NCBI RefSeq assembly: GCF_038594945.1
Contig: NZ_JBCFYD010000002.1
Coordinates: 248,001-312,000, forward strand
Source: Fodinibius sp. Rm-B-1B1-1
Lineage (GTDB): Bacteria; Bacteroidota; Rhodothermia; Balneolales; Balneolaceae
DNA length: 64,000 bases
Direction: 5' to 3'
The notes under the pieces were generated by a model, which had not been told where the DNA came from, searched no databases, and saw only the letters and a list, made by a program, of their open reading frames with translations. The translations under genes and the position numbers were made by a program. Position 1 is the stretch's first letter, and each line of letters opens with the position of its first letter. This document shows positions 1 through 9,239 of this stretch, piece after piece.

Positions 1-1
1 T

Positions 2-985
2 ACTGGTCTCATAGATACTTTGGATAAATATGCTGATCAGATAGATACTGATGGTAGTATTGTTGGTGACTTTCTTTTTGCCGATGCTGGCAGTGACCAG
101 CTAAACCGTTGGGTGGAATTTGCCAATACTATTCGAGCGCGTATGGCGCTACGTCTAACTGAGGTTGATGCAGATTATGCACAGACTGAATTTGAGGCTG
201 CTTATGATGATGGACTTCTTGAAACAAGTGTAATGTTCCCATATCTCAGTGGCCAAAATAATGACAATCCATGGCAAGATCGTTTTGAAACGCGTACAGA
301 CTATGCGATTTCAACAACGATGACTGAACCTATGAAAGAGTTGGATGATATGCGGCTGACTGCTTTTGCAGAACCAGCTGCTAACTTGGATAATGGTGAT
401 GGCGAAACAGAAATGAGTGAGGTAGCTGGGCTTGAATATGGGTTATCTTCTGCTGATGCCGGAGAAATCGAAAATGATGATGTTTCATTTCCCGGTAGCG
501 CCATTGGGTATGACAACTCATCTGCTCCGTTGCCTATTGTAAGCGAGGCAGAAATTCACTTCATGATTGCAGAAGCTGCAGCTCGAGGCTGGAGTGTTAC
601 TGAAGCAGCTGCTACCGCTTATAATGAAGGCATTACAGCTTCTTGGAATCAGTGGGGAGTTGACGGTGTAAGTAGCTATCTTACTCAAGCTGATGTTGCT
701 TACGATCCTGCCAACTGGGAAGAACAGATTGGCTATGAAAAATGGATTGCGTTATTCCCTCAAGGTTATGAAGCGTGGGCAGAATGGCGTCGACTTGGGT
801 ACCCACAGTTAGATCCTGCAAATTCAGCAGATACCGATAACTTTGACGAAAATGATAATCCAGTCATTCCGGTTCGTCAGGGGTATCCTACCAGTGAGCC
901 AAGTCTCAACGGTCAGAACTATCAGGAAGCTGTTGGAGAGGATTTCCATCCTCTGAATACCAACCTCTGGTGGGATGTAGATTAA
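2..985 (+). CDS. SusD/RagB-like outer-membrane lipoprotein, 5' truncated
   Basis: This is the C-terminal ~327 residues of a SusD-family nutrient-binding lipoprotein, which sits on the outer face of the outer membrane and hands ligand to a SusC-type TonB receptor. The reading frame is open to the left edge of the window, so the signal peptide, lipobox and N-terminal TPR region are missing. Visible marks are the helix with NRWVEFANTIRARMALRL, the central aromatic NPWQDRFETRTDY region, and the C-terminal part with YEKWIALFPQGYEAWAEWRR, which is typical of the SusD-like_2 subfamily. The expected susC-like partner should lie just upstream outside the window. The ligand (glycan or peptide) cannot be told from this fragment. 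A strong terminator follows directly. Confidence 0.85.
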   Translation, partial: TGLIDTLDKYADQIDTDGSIVGDFLFADAGSDQLNRWVEFANTIRARMALRLTEVDADYAQTEFEAAYDDGLLETSVMFPYLSGQNNDNPWQDRFETRTDYAISTTMTEPMKELDDMRLTAFAEPAANLDNGDGETEMSEVAGLEYGLSSADAGEIENDDVSFPGSAIGYDNSSAPLPIVSEAEIHFMIAEAAARGWSVTEAAATAYNEGITASWNQWGVDGVSSYLTQADVAYDPANWEEQIGYEKWIALFPQGYEAWAEWRRLGYPQLDPANSADTDNFDENDNPVIPVRQGYPTSEPSLNGQNYQEAVGEDFHPLNTNLWWDVD

Positions 986-1008
986 TTAGCAAATAGTTAT
1001 TATTGCTA

Positions 1009-1044
1009 TGCCTCTTCCTGTCAAAGGGAAGGGGCATTTTTATT
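1009..1044 (+). terminator. Rho-independent terminator after the SusD-like gene
   Basis: A 10-bp stem (TGCCTCTTCC pairing with GGAAGGGGCA, one G-U pair) with a short loop is followed by a run of T at 1037-1041. It lies 24 bp after the SusD-like stop codon. Confidence 0.85.
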
Positions 1045-1153
1045 TGAATATCTTTTTACAAAAAACTAACTCTAAAAGTTGTTTATTATAGTTAACACCA
1101 TTAATTATTAGGTAAATTTATTTAATCATCTAATCATCAAAATTGACGACTTA

Positions 1154-1519
1154 ATGCAGGAAGAGAGTAAATCCAATTTGTTGAATAAGACTCCCGAAAA
1201 ACTCTTTGTAAAAAATAAAGAGAAGATTATTCCAATAAATCCCAATAATATTAATGTGATTAAATCGGAAGGGAATTATGTAGAGCTTTACCTTGATGAA
1301 CAATCTTATATGATTCGGGACAGTTTAAAGAATATCAAGGAGAAGTTGGATCCCAATGCTTTTATACGTATTCATCGATCGCATATCGTAAATATCAATA
1401 AGATCAAATACTTAGAGGCCGCTTCGGGCGGTGATTATAATGTCCGGTTAGTGAATGGTGAGGAAGTACGCCTCAGCCGGCGTTATAAAGATGTGATTGA
1501 GGATTATTTGATGAAGTAG
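1154..1519 (+). CDS. Stand-alone LytTR DNA-binding regulator
   Basis: A 121-residue protein made of little more than one LytTR DNA-binding domain (about residues 20-120). The family hallmarks INVIKSEGNYVELYL, the IRIHRSHIVNINKI segment and the closing LSRRYKDVIEDYL are all present. LytTR proteins normally follow a response-regulator receiver domain; here there is no room for one, so any input signal must come from elsewhere, or the protein acts by abundance. It stands alone between the SusD-like unit terminator and a long gene-free stretch. The ATG start gives the full domain. Targets are unknown. Confidence 0.85.
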   Translation: MQEESKSNLLNKTPEKLFVKNKEKIIPINPNNINVIKSEGNYVELYLDEQSYMIRDSLKNIKEKLDPNAFIRIHRSHIVNINKIKYLEAASGGDYNVRLVNGEEVRLSRRYKDVIEDYLMK

Positions 1520-1773
1520 GATGCTTCAAAATTGAGATGCTATGTTCGTTGATAAGGCAAGGGTACATAAGAGAATTGATATTTCTGTGGGTGAAGGTTT
1601 TGGGGGATTAGGAAATTGGGTGATGAAATGAATAGTTACCCAAGCTGCACGAATTTTTATTGTTGGGTGAACACTGAGTTGAAAAGCACTGGAAAAAATC
1701 TGAAGGAGAGGTATAGGGAAGTAAAACTGTAAAGTTCCAGGGAGTAGAAAATTCCTTTTCCAAATTAAAGTTG

Positions 1774-1897
1774 ATGTCATCCCGATCGCAGCGGAGAGAT
1801 CTCCATCCACGAGGTTCACGTAGTAGTTGTAGGGGTCTACTCACTATATGAGTAACTTATTTCAGGGAGATGGTTCGTATTTCACTCACCATGACAT
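1774..1897. repeat. REP-like palindromic intergenic element
   Basis: The element is bounded by ATGTCATCCC on the left and CACCATGACAT on the right, so its outer ends are inverted (TGTCAT / ATGACA). The interior has the GATCGCAGCGGAGAGATCT style word commonly seen in dispersed REP-type repeats of Bacteroidota. A second element with the same kind of ends lies at 44101-44185. Copy number in the genome cannot be seen from this window. Confidence 0.5.
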
Positions 1898-2090
1898 TAG
1901 CGTTGTTTAAAAAAGCAATACAGTGGTCAAGAGTATAATTCTTTTGCAACTATTCTGTGTTACTCAGTCACTTAATCAACTCTTTACTAATTCAATGAGA
2001 AAGAAGTTGGAATTAACTTTGTAAGCGTTCAAGACCAATCCACCGATTATAACCATATACAACACCATATAACCGAATATAACATATTTC

Positions 2091-2119
2091 TTTTGTGGGG
2101 CAATCCACTACAGTATAAT
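2091..2119 (+). promoter_or_regulatory. Candidate promoter for the small RNA
   Basis: A perfect TATAAT lies at 2114-2119 with a T-rich TTTTGT about 17 bp upstream (2091-2096). Initiation 7 nt downstream of TATAAT would fall at 2126-2127, exactly the first base of the terminal stem of the candidate small RNA. Confidence 0.4.
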
Positions 2120-2125
2120 TGAAGC

Positions 2126-2197
2126 GCTCGGCCCGAACACATCTTTGTTTTTACCATAGCCCTGGTTTTAGCAAAGTTCTATCGGGCCGAGTTTTTT
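2126..2197 (+). ncRNA. Candidate ~70-nt small RNA closed by a 10-bp terminal stem
   Basis: CTCGGCCCGA (2127-2136) and TCGGGCCGAG (2182-2191) are perfect reverse complements, GC-rich in an AT-rich intergenic region, separated by 45 nt and followed by six T. The arrangement equals a transcript whose two ends pair and whose 3' arm plus U-run could terminate transcription. No open reading frame of note lies inside. It could also simply be a long-loop terminator. No known RNA family was recognised. Confidence 0.4.
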
Positions 2198-2366
2198 ATT
2201 TATGCCTTTTCTTCTACAAGAGTTTTTTTTCTTTTCCTTTACGTCCCCAGTGAGGCGACGGCATGAGGGATAGAAAAAATTTTATTGATTCATTTCTTGT
2301 TTTGTGTTCAGTTGTGGAAAAACAAAACTTAATTATTTTTGTAACTCTGTTACTTAGTCACTTTGT

Positions 2367-3806
2367 CTATAAGTTGCGTCGCATAATTGATCCGGAAAGC
2401 CAAAGGTCAATCTGTTGATATTGCAGCGTAAAGTAAGATTGTGACCTTCGTAGGAGGTAGTGATCAAAGGGAAAGAATTCATTTTTGTTGCGTGGTTCAT
2501 AAAAGCTGAAATTTCGTTCAGGGTCGCTTCTGTTATATGAATACGACCAGAACATTTCGTCAAGACGTTCGTTCACATACCATGGCGGCCCCAACAAGAT
2601 ATACATCATTCCGGGATCTGTTTTCCAGCCTTCTTTAAAATTCGAAAATTGCTTATTGGCTTCCTCAACACGATTGTAAAACTTTTTAATCACACTTCTA
2701 CCTTGGCCTCGATTACCAATATTTCGCAGCCAAAACCGATCAACAGCTTGTTTTAAAGAATCGGCATTTTCAATAGCCATGAGATTTTCATAGTCTTTTT
2801 CAGACATGAGATAAATAAGGGGCTGGGCCAATTCCTCGGCAGATTTTATGGAGGGATAGTTTTTACTTTTTACGGAAAAGTCGCGGGCTTTAAACGACTC
2901 ATCAGAGTCATCAGAAGATTTATTTGTCTGTACCTCAAAGCGGTAATTACCCCGCCGCTGGTTAGCAAAGGTAAACTCAATAAGCACATTGCCGGGTTCT
3001 ACTAATTTGCGTTGTGTGGATTGGATAACCTCTTCTTCATCATAATCGATGCCTTTATACTGTATACTCGATGGACTATAATTATTATAGTGCATGGGCC
3101 GGGCATAGGTTGTATCTGATTCAAAACGAAGAAGCTGTGAATCTATCGTTAAAGGTTCGTTGGATTTGTTGTTTGTGACCTGGAAAATAAATTTTAGGGA
3201 ATCTACACGGCCGGGAACATCATAGGTAGTGATGGGAGACCACTCGGGATTATCCTCGCTCATATTTTTCCCTTCCATGCGAATGTTGGTGAGGTTAGCA
3301 ATATTATTTTCGGGATTGGGGAGGTATGTATTGGTAGAGTGCGTTACTTTTTTATCTGAATTTTGATCAGTGAGAGTAAAGTTAATTGTGTATTCACCGG
3401 GATCGACTTGAATCTCCTTTTCAAAAGTATGTACTTGCTGACTATAAACGATGTTGGGATCCTCCCTTTCTATAGCAACGGTGTACCGGTTTGATCCACT
3501 AACATTATCGGGATTGGATTTATTAATGATTTGAACATCAATAGTAACATTTGCCACATATTGATCACCTTCTTTATTATAAATGAGGCTTCCCAAAACA
3601 AGGTCGGCTGCAAGGTCAATTTTAGGAGCCCCCTGATCGTCGATTAAGCCAATGGCAGAAAAGCGTACTTCCGGCAACCCATCCAAAAAATTATAACTCG
3701 ATCCGCGCTCAATATCGGGATTCATCGATTTTGCACAACCTATTAAACCAGCACCGAGGATGACAATATAAGCGGAGAGCCATTTTAATTTTGAAAGTGC
3801 ATCCAT
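2367..3806 (-). CDS. GWxTD-domain lipoprotein
   Basis: A 479-residue secreted lipoprotein starting at the ATG at 3806; an in-frame TTG two codons upstream is less likely. Residues 1-24 are a lipoprotein signal with lipobox LIGC. The middle is beta-rich and unrecognised; the C-terminal ~130 residues are a GWxTD domain, whose defining motif appears as GWKTDPGMMYILLGPP near residue 420. GWxTD proteins are common in Bacteroidota and relatives, but their biochemical role is not established. It is transcribed divergently from pyruvate kinase with a 235-bp gap. Confidence 0.8.
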   Translation of the reverse strand: MDALSKLKWLSAYIVILGAGLIGCAKSMNPDIERGSSYNFLDGLPEVRFSAIGLIDDQGAPKIDLAADLVLGSLIYNKEGDQYVANVTIDVQIINKSNPDNVSGSNRYTVAIEREDPNIVYSQQVHTFEKEIQVDPGEYTINFTLTDQNSDKKVTHSTNTYLPNPENNIANLTNIRMEGKNMSEDNPEWSPITTYDVPGRVDSLKFIFQVTNNKSNEPLTIDSQLLRFESDTTYARPMHYNNYSPSSIQYKGIDYDEEEVIQSTQRKLVEPGNVLIEFTFANQRRGNYRFEVQTNKSSDDSDESFKARDFSVKSKNYPSIKSAEELAQPLIYLMSEKDYENLMAIENADSLKQAVDRFWLRNIGNRGQGRSVIKKFYNRVEEANKQFSNFKEGWKTDPGMMYILLGPPWYVNERLDEMFWSYSYNRSDPERNFSFYEPRNKNEFFPFDHYLLRRSQSYFTLQYQQIDLWLSGSIMRRNL

Positions 3807-4041
3807 AACCAAGGATTTAAGCGAAATTAATGAAGAATGTTATCCATCTCTAATAATCAATATACTAATTGATTGACATTTTTAAAGCACCAGTTGCCTT
3901 GTATTTTTAGTAAGTAAATCAGATAACGATTATTGATATAATTTCATACATTAAATCGTCTCTTCACAAAACTATTTTAAGCAGCGAAACATTTTACAGA
4001 ACTGTTATAGAAATAATTCTACTGATAAATAAAAGAATTTA

Positions 4042-5475
4042 ATGAGTATTAGCGAACGACGAACGAAAATTGTATGTACCCTTGGTCCGAGCAGTAATAC
4101 TGAAGAAAAAATTGATCAATTGGTAAGAAACGGGATGAATATTGCCCGGATTAACTTTTCGCATGGAACGCACGAGGATAATGGTAAAGTCATCCAGAAT
4201 GTGAAAAAAGTAGCAGATCGCTATGGCATAAGTCTACCTGTCTTGGCTGATTTGCAGGGCCCCAAAATCCGGATTGGAGATATGAAGGATGGGGGACAGC
4301 AGGTAGAAGCTGGGGATTATGTTACGCTTACTACCGAAGAGATTGAAGGAACCTCCGAAACAATTCCGGTAGATTACAAGGGATTGGTTGAGGATGCGGT
4401 AGAAGGTAACAGGTTGCTTATTGATGATGGATTGCTCGAGTTGAAAGTGATTAAGAAGAATGAATCATCCTTGGTTGCACAGGTTGTGGTTGGGGGCTTG
4501 CTAAAATCTCGTAAAGGATTAAACCTGCCCGATGTTGATATTTCGATGTCTTCCCTGACGGCAAAAGATATTGCTGATCTGGAATATGCCGTATCGCAGG
4601 ATGTAGATTATGTGGCTATGTCGTTTGTGCGTTCGGCGGATGACATTCAGGAGGTTATATCACGTGTTCGGGCAGAGGGATCAAATGCGGGTATTATTGC
4701 TAAAATTGAAAAGCCTGAAGCCATAACGGTAATTGATGATATTATTGAGGAGTCGAGTGGTATTATGGTTGCGCGGGGCGACTTGGGTATCGAAATTGCC
4801 AGTGAGCGTGTGCCGATGGTGCAGAAGAATATTATTGATAAATGTCGACAGGCCGGTAAACCGGTTATTACGGCCACACAAATGCTGGATTCTATGATTG
4901 AAAATCCGCGTCCTACCAGAGCTGAAAGTTCAGATGTGGCAAATGCGGTGCTCGATGGAACGGATGCGGTAATGTTATCGGGCGAAACGGCGGCTGGTGA
5001 GTATCCCGTAGAAGCAGTGAAGACCATGGACAAGATTTGTGGTCTGGTTGAACAAAATGCGGATGATATCTATGACAGTTTAGAATATCGCAAGCCGGAA
5101 TGGAAAGAGAAGCAGGTTATTGAATCATTGGCCTATTCCTGTGTAACATTGGCCGAAAATGTTGATGCCAAAGTTATCAGTACTATTACTCATTCGGGAA
5201 GCACAGCCCGACGGATTGCTAAATTTCGTCCGCGCGTACCCATTGTTGCCTTTACAGAGAGTGATGAGGTTCGTCGCCAGCTTGGAATGGTATGGGGGGT
5301 ACAGCCGGTAAAAATTGAGGAAATTTTTGATACCGACAAGAGTGTTAAACTCATGGAAGAACATCTCAAAAATAATGGATTTGTGAACCCGGGAGATCGG
5401 GCAATTATTGCAACAGGTATGCCTATTGCCAAAAAGGGTCGTACAAATATGGTTAAGGTGAGTACGGTTAACTAA
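4042..5475 (+). CDS. pyk: Pyruvate kinase
   Basis: Converts phosphoenolpyruvate and ADP to pyruvate and ATP, the last step of glycolysis. The 477-residue length is normal. Visible motifs are the N-terminal RRTKIVCTLGPSS, the substrate-binding MNIARINFSHG, the active-site segment MVARGDLGIEIASERVP, and ITATQMLDSMIENPRPTRAE. The C-terminal regulatory domain with THSGSTARRIAKFRP is intact. It is followed 17 bp later by the TPR lipoprotein gene on the same strand, which probably shares its transcript. Confidence 0.97.
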   Translation: MSISERRTKIVCTLGPSSNTEEKIDQLVRNGMNIARINFSHGTHEDNGKVIQNVKKVADRYGISLPVLADLQGPKIRIGDMKDGGQQVEAGDYVTLTTEEIEGTSETIPVDYKGLVEDAVEGNRLLIDDGLLELKVIKKNESSLVAQVVVGGLLKSRKGLNLPDVDISMSSLTAKDIADLEYAVSQDVDYVAMSFVRSADDIQEVISRVRAEGSNAGIIAKIEKPEAITVIDDIIEESSGIMVARGDLGIEIASERVPMVQKNIIDKCRQAGKPVITATQMLDSMIENPRPTRAESSDVANAVLDGTDAVMLSGETAAGEYPVEAVKTMDKICGLVEQNADDIYDSLEYRKPEWKEKQVIESLAYSCVTLAENVDAKVISTITHSGSTARRIAKFRPRVPIVAFTESDEVRRQLGMVWGVQPVKIEEIFDTDKSVKLMEEHLKNNGFVNPGDRAIIATGMPIAKKGRTNMVKVSTVN

Positions 5476-5492
5476 TTGAAAATGGATTCATA

Positions 5493-8072
5493 TTGAGAAA
5501 GCTATTTCTCATACTGTTTGCCAGTGTTTTTTTAGCGGGATGTGGGAGCTCCCTGAAGAATTCATGGAATAATTTTACCACCTACTACAATACCTTCTAT
5601 AATGCAAAGGAATATTACCGGTCGGGGCTAAAAAAAGTAAAAGAGCAGCCGGTAAATATTGATCCGGAACATCCTGTACGTATTCATCCCTCTCCCAACC
5701 AGGCGGGTTATAATGATTTTCAAGATGCGATCGATAAAGGGGCTCGTGTATTGCGAAAATTTCCGGAATCGAAATGGGTGGATGATGCTATTTTGTTGAT
5801 TGGTAAGTCTTATTATTATCGCCAAGAGTTTTACCCCGCTCTCCAGAAGTTTGAAGAACTCCGGAATGCAGCCACATCTCCAAAGGTGTTATCCCAGGCT
5901 ATTATTTGGAAGGGCCGGACACAGCTCGATCTGAAGCAATATACGGCCGGCATAAGCTATTTGGAGTCGGAGTTGGAGGAAACACCTTCGGATTGGCCAC
6001 AAGCCTTTCTTGGAGAGATTCAGACGGTTGCTGCCCAACACCATGCCTATGCTCAAAATTGGGAGGAAGCTACCAATCTTTTATATAATGCTACTTCAGT
6101 TATTAGTGATAAACCATTGCTGGGAAGAACGTATTTTTTGCTGGGACAGGTTCTGGAGCGGCAAGAACGATACGGGGAAGCATACAGCGCTTTTCTTGAG
6201 GTAGAGAATAACTTCCCGAATTTCGAATATTTGTATTGGGCACAGTTTAAAAAAGCTGACATCGCACGTAAAGCGGAGCGTTATGAGGTGGCGGAGAATA
6301 TTTATCAGGCTATGTTACGGGATGACAAAAACCAAGCTCGAAGAGGCCGTATTTTATTTGAGATAGCACGTATTTATGAGATGACTAATCGTCTTAATAA
6401 GGCGGAATTGCAGTTGAAAGATCTATTGCATGGATCAGAAAGAATACAGCAAGACCGGGAGTTAACAGCAGATATTTATTTCCGTTTGGGAAAAATTTAT
6501 GGTAATCACTACGATAATTACGAGCTTGCAGCAGCTTATTTTGATTCTTCCTCATCATTGAAAACAACTGTTCAAGAGGAAGGGGAAAATGCAGAAGAAT
6601 TAGCTGATGTGTATGGAGACTATACAAGGTTGCAAACGTCTATTAATCGAGCTGATAGTTTGCTTAAGTTGGGTACCATGTCGAAGCAACAATTGGATTC
6701 GGCATTAGTCAAAATTCGAGTGCAAAAGCAGCAACAGCTTGAGGATGAGGATGAAGAGGGGGATACGGCTATAAGGAACCAGCAAACGGATGATATTATT
6801 TCAGCTGTTGATCCCTCTTCGGAGTATGGGTATTTAAATTTCAAAGATGCTGAATTGGTTGCTCAGGCAAAGGCTCAGTTTCGGGCACGGTGGGGCGATC
6901 GTCCGCTGGTAGATAACTGGCGTAGAGTACAGGCTATTCGTGTCGCTGATAGGGTTGGAGGGCAAGGTGCGGCTAATAGTAATGAGAGTAATTCCGAAGA
7001 CCAAACCCCTGAAGCCAGTGTTTCGATGAATCTTGAAGATATTCCCAAAACTGAACAGGAGAGAGAACTGTTGCTTCTACAAAAGGTTGAGGCACAGTAC
7101 CGATTGGGAAATTTATTGTTCCTAAATCTAAATATGGCAGATAGTGCTCGGTACTATTTTCATAAAGTGATACACAATGAAGTCGCCGAGCCCCTGCACC
7201 CGCAAGCAATGTATTCATTGTTTGAAATTTTTTCATCAGAAAATAACCCTGATAGCGTAGCGTATTGGGGCGATAGAATTGTTGATGAGTATCCGCAAAG
7301 CCGATATGCCCGAAGAGTTCAGAACAGGTCGAGAGGGGATATGGGACAAGAAATAGAGCAAGATAGCAACGTGCAGCTGTTGGAGCAGTACCATCAATAT
7401 GTGGCAGATAGCACCTCCAAAAAACCGGCAAAGCTAAAAAGGTTGGCTCTGCAACATAAATCGACCGAATTAGCTCCTCATATCTTTTATTCGGCTATTG
7501 AAGCATATATCGAAGAAGCAAAAAAACAGAGCAGTAGATCCGAATCTGTACAACCCATTATGGATATTTCAGCTGATTCGTTGGCTAAATCTGATTCACT
7601 GTTGGCCAGGAATTCCGTACGAGATCAATATGCATTTACGGGGGCTGCCTGGGATAGTGTTCGGCAGGCTATTGCGCAATTTGATACGGTTTTTCCTAAT
7701 GCCAAACAGCAGCAGCGAGTAGCAAAATTAAAAGAAATGTTAGAAAGAGAGGAGACCCACAATGAAACGAAGAAGAGATGTGAAGATCTGGGGATATCAT
7801 TGCAGGTTGTTCCCAGTATGGAGGCATTTTTGTCGACTGTTACTTATCCTGAGGAGGTGCGGGATATGTCGATCTCGGGAGAGGTTCGATATAACTTTAC
7901 GGTAACAAAAGAGGGTAAAATAGTTTCCTATAAGCTGGTCTCTCAAAATACGTCTTTGGGAATTGAAGAAGCATTTAAGAACGCTTTTGATGAGCACTTA
8001 CAGTTTGCACCGTTGGAGGTTCCGGGAAATTCCGAGATTGCTTGCGAGGTAGCTTTTCCCATCCGGCATTAG
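5493..8072 (+). CDS. Large TPR lipoprotein, PorW/SprE-like (T9SS-associated)
   Basis: An 859-residue lipoprotein with signal MRKLFLILFASVFLAGCGSS (lipobox LAGC) and many TPR-like helical pairs along residues 60-360 and 530-640. The first mature residues, with the aromatic TTYYNTFYNAKEYY, match the start of PorW/SprE, the periplasmic lipoprotein needed for type IX secretion and gliding in Bacteroidota. A small alpha/beta domain resembling TonB C-terminal domains closes the protein (RYNFTVTKEGKIVSYKL onward). The start codon is TTG at 5493, the only start that gives the signal peptide. The organism has at least one T9SS substrate (59057-64000), which supports the call; a generic TPR lipoprotein is the alternative. 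Its stop overlaps the stop of convergent pyrD by 4 bp. Confidence 0.6.
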   Translation: MRKLFLILFASVFLAGCGSSLKNSWNNFTTYYNTFYNAKEYYRSGLKKVKEQPVNIDPEHPVRIHPSPNQAGYNDFQDAIDKGARVLRKFPESKWVDDAILLIGKSYYYRQEFYPALQKFEELRNAATSPKVLSQAIIWKGRTQLDLKQYTAGISYLESELEETPSDWPQAFLGEIQTVAAQHHAYAQNWEEATNLLYNATSVISDKPLLGRTYFLLGQVLERQERYGEAYSAFLEVENNFPNFEYLYWAQFKKADIARKAERYEVAENIYQAMLRDDKNQARRGRILFEIARIYEMTNRLNKAELQLKDLLHGSERIQQDRELTADIYFRLGKIYGNHYDNYELAAAYFDSSSSLKTTVQEEGENAEELADVYGDYTRLQTSINRADSLLKLGTMSKQQLDSALVKIRVQKQQQLEDEDEEGDTAIRNQQTDDIISAVDPSSEYGYLNFKDAELVAQAKAQFRARWGDRPLVDNWRRVQAIRVADRVGGQGAANSNESNSEDQTPEASVSMNLEDIPKTEQERELLLLQKVEAQYRLGNLLFLNLNMADSARYYFHKVIHNEVAEPLHPQAMYSLFEIFSSENNPDSVAYWGDRIVDEYPQSRYARRVQNRSRGDMGQEIEQDSNVQLLEQYHQYVADSTSKKPAKLKRLALQHKSTELAPHIFYSAIEAYIEEAKKQSSRSESVQPIMDISADSLAKSDSLLARNSVRDQYAFTGAAWDSVRQAIAQFDTVFPNAKQQQRVAKLKEMLEREETHNETKKRCEDLGISLQVVPSMEAFLSTVTYPEEVRDMSISGEVRYNFTVTKEGKIVSYKLVSQNTSLGIEEAFKNAFDEHLQFAPLEVPGNSEIACEVAFPIRH

Positions 8073-9154
8073 TCGATGGCCTTAACCAGTTGATGGATTG
8101 AGCTTATATTAAGTTCTTTAAGCTCTTTAAGAAGTTGACGGTTGATCGATTTTACGAGTCCGGGACCTTCATAAATGAGTCCGGTATACATTTGGAGCAG
8201 ATCGGCTCCGGCTAACAACATTTTTAGGGCCGTATTGAAATCATCAATGCCTCCCACACCTATAATAGGCTTTTGCCCGTTAGTGGCGTCGCTGATCCAT
8301 TGTACAATCTGAACACTCTTTTTGGCAATAGGTCGACCACTAAGGCCGCCTCGTCCTATCTTATTAAGCGTTGCTTGGTCGGTTTGTAGTCCGTCCCGTG
8401 ATGAGGATGTGTTGCAGGCTACATAACCATGGACACGATGATTTTCACAAATTTCCAAGAGCTCAAGAAGCTCATCTTTGCTTAAGTCAGTAGAAAATTT
8501 AACCGTTGTTGGTACAACCCGGGCATCGTCGCGAATTTGTAAGGCTGATAGCAGTTCATCCAAAGCCGACGGATCCTCAAATGTTTTGCCTTCGTTGGTA
8601 TTGGGACAAGAGATATTAACGGTAATATAGTCGGCAACTTTTTTGGCCTCGGTAAAGCTGTGCACGTAATCTCGAATGGCGGCATCCCCCATTATAGATG
8701 GGTTATGCGTTTTTGCAATATTGATGCCAAGTGGAATAGAGGGTTTGTTATTTTTTAATCGCTTTACGATGGTTTGGGCGCCATCGTTATTGAGCCCCAT
8801 TCGGTTGATCAATGCTCGGTCTTCGGGAAGCCGAAACATCCGCGGTTTGGGATTTCCGGTATTGGGATTGGCGGTGATGCTACCAATTTCTACAAAACCG
8901 AGTCCAATAGCTTCCATGGCTTGTGGCAGCTGCCCGTTTTTGTCAAAACCAGCCGCCAGCCCAATAGGATTTCTAAAGGTTAATCCCCATATTTGTTGAC
9001 TCAATTTGGGCGATTGGTAATTATAGATGCTGCTGGCAAGTGCTTTTAAAGCACTGCTTTTTGATACCGTTTCGGCAAAACGATGAACAGCGGAATGCGC
9101 TTGCTCAGCATCAAGCTGAAATAATAGAGATTTTACCAACGAGTTATATATCAT
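8069..9154 (-). CDS. pyrD: Quinone-dependent dihydroorotate dehydrogenase (class 2)
   Basis: Oxidises dihydroorotate to orotate in pyrimidine synthesis, passing electrons to membrane quinone through FMN. The N-terminal helix pair (YNSLVKSLLFQLDAEQAHSA) is the class 2 membrane-binding extension. FMN and substrate motifs include LAAGFDKNGQLP, FVEIGSITANPNTGNPKPR, NRMGLNNDGA, VNISCPNTNEG and IGVGGIDD. The ATG at 9154 (361 residues) is preferred over a TTG five codons upstream. The gene is a single unit, convergent with the TPR lipoprotein and 85 bp from divergent folC. Confidence 0.96.
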   Translation of the reverse strand: MIYNSLVKSLLFQLDAEQAHSAVHRFAETVSKSSALKALASSIYNYQSPKLSQQIWGLTFRNPIGLAAGFDKNGQLPQAMEAIGLGFVEIGSITANPNTGNPKPRMFRLPEDRALINRMGLNNDGAQTIVKRLKNNKPSIPLGINIAKTHNPSIMGDAAIRDYVHSFTEAKKVADYITVNISCPNTNEGKTFEDPSALDELLSALQIRDDARVVPTTVKFSTDLSKDELLELLEICENHRVHGYVACNTSSSRDGLQTDQATLNKIGRGGLSGRPIAKKSVQIVQWISDATNGQKPIIGVGGIDDFNTALKMLLAGADLLQMYTGLIYEGPGLVKSINRQLLKELKELNISSIHQLVKAID

Positions 9155-9239
9155 ACAATATGAAACCAACTAATTTTTTGCTCAGGAAAAGTAAAGAGGT
9201 TTTTTCTAAGAACGAAATTTAAACAACCTGTTACTAAAA

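Larger units (their letters stand above)
1520..2366. other. 850-bp gene-free region
   Basis: Short open frames here (e.g. minus strand 1526-1844) have no recognisable protein features. The region holds a REP-like element (1774-1897), a stretch with repeated ATAACC/ATATAAC words at 2046-2086, and a candidate small RNA (2126-2197). A 20-bp stretch near 1955-1975 resembles the sequence around 2345-2366 at the 3' end of the next gene (shared core GTTACTnAGTCACTT), suggesting a small local duplication. Confidence 0.6.

Noticed and set aside
1526-1844. Two overlapping minus-strand open frames (97 and 78 codons)
   Set aside because: They overlap each other and partly run into the REP-like element; no signal, domain or start context supports them.
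4647-5033. 128-codon antisense frame inside pyk
   Set aside because: It is a mirror of a highly conserved coding sequence with codon-driven openness; no independent features.
6973-7431. 152-codon antisense frame inside the TPR lipoprotein gene
   Set aside because: Entirely within a well-supported gene and lacking protein-like composition.
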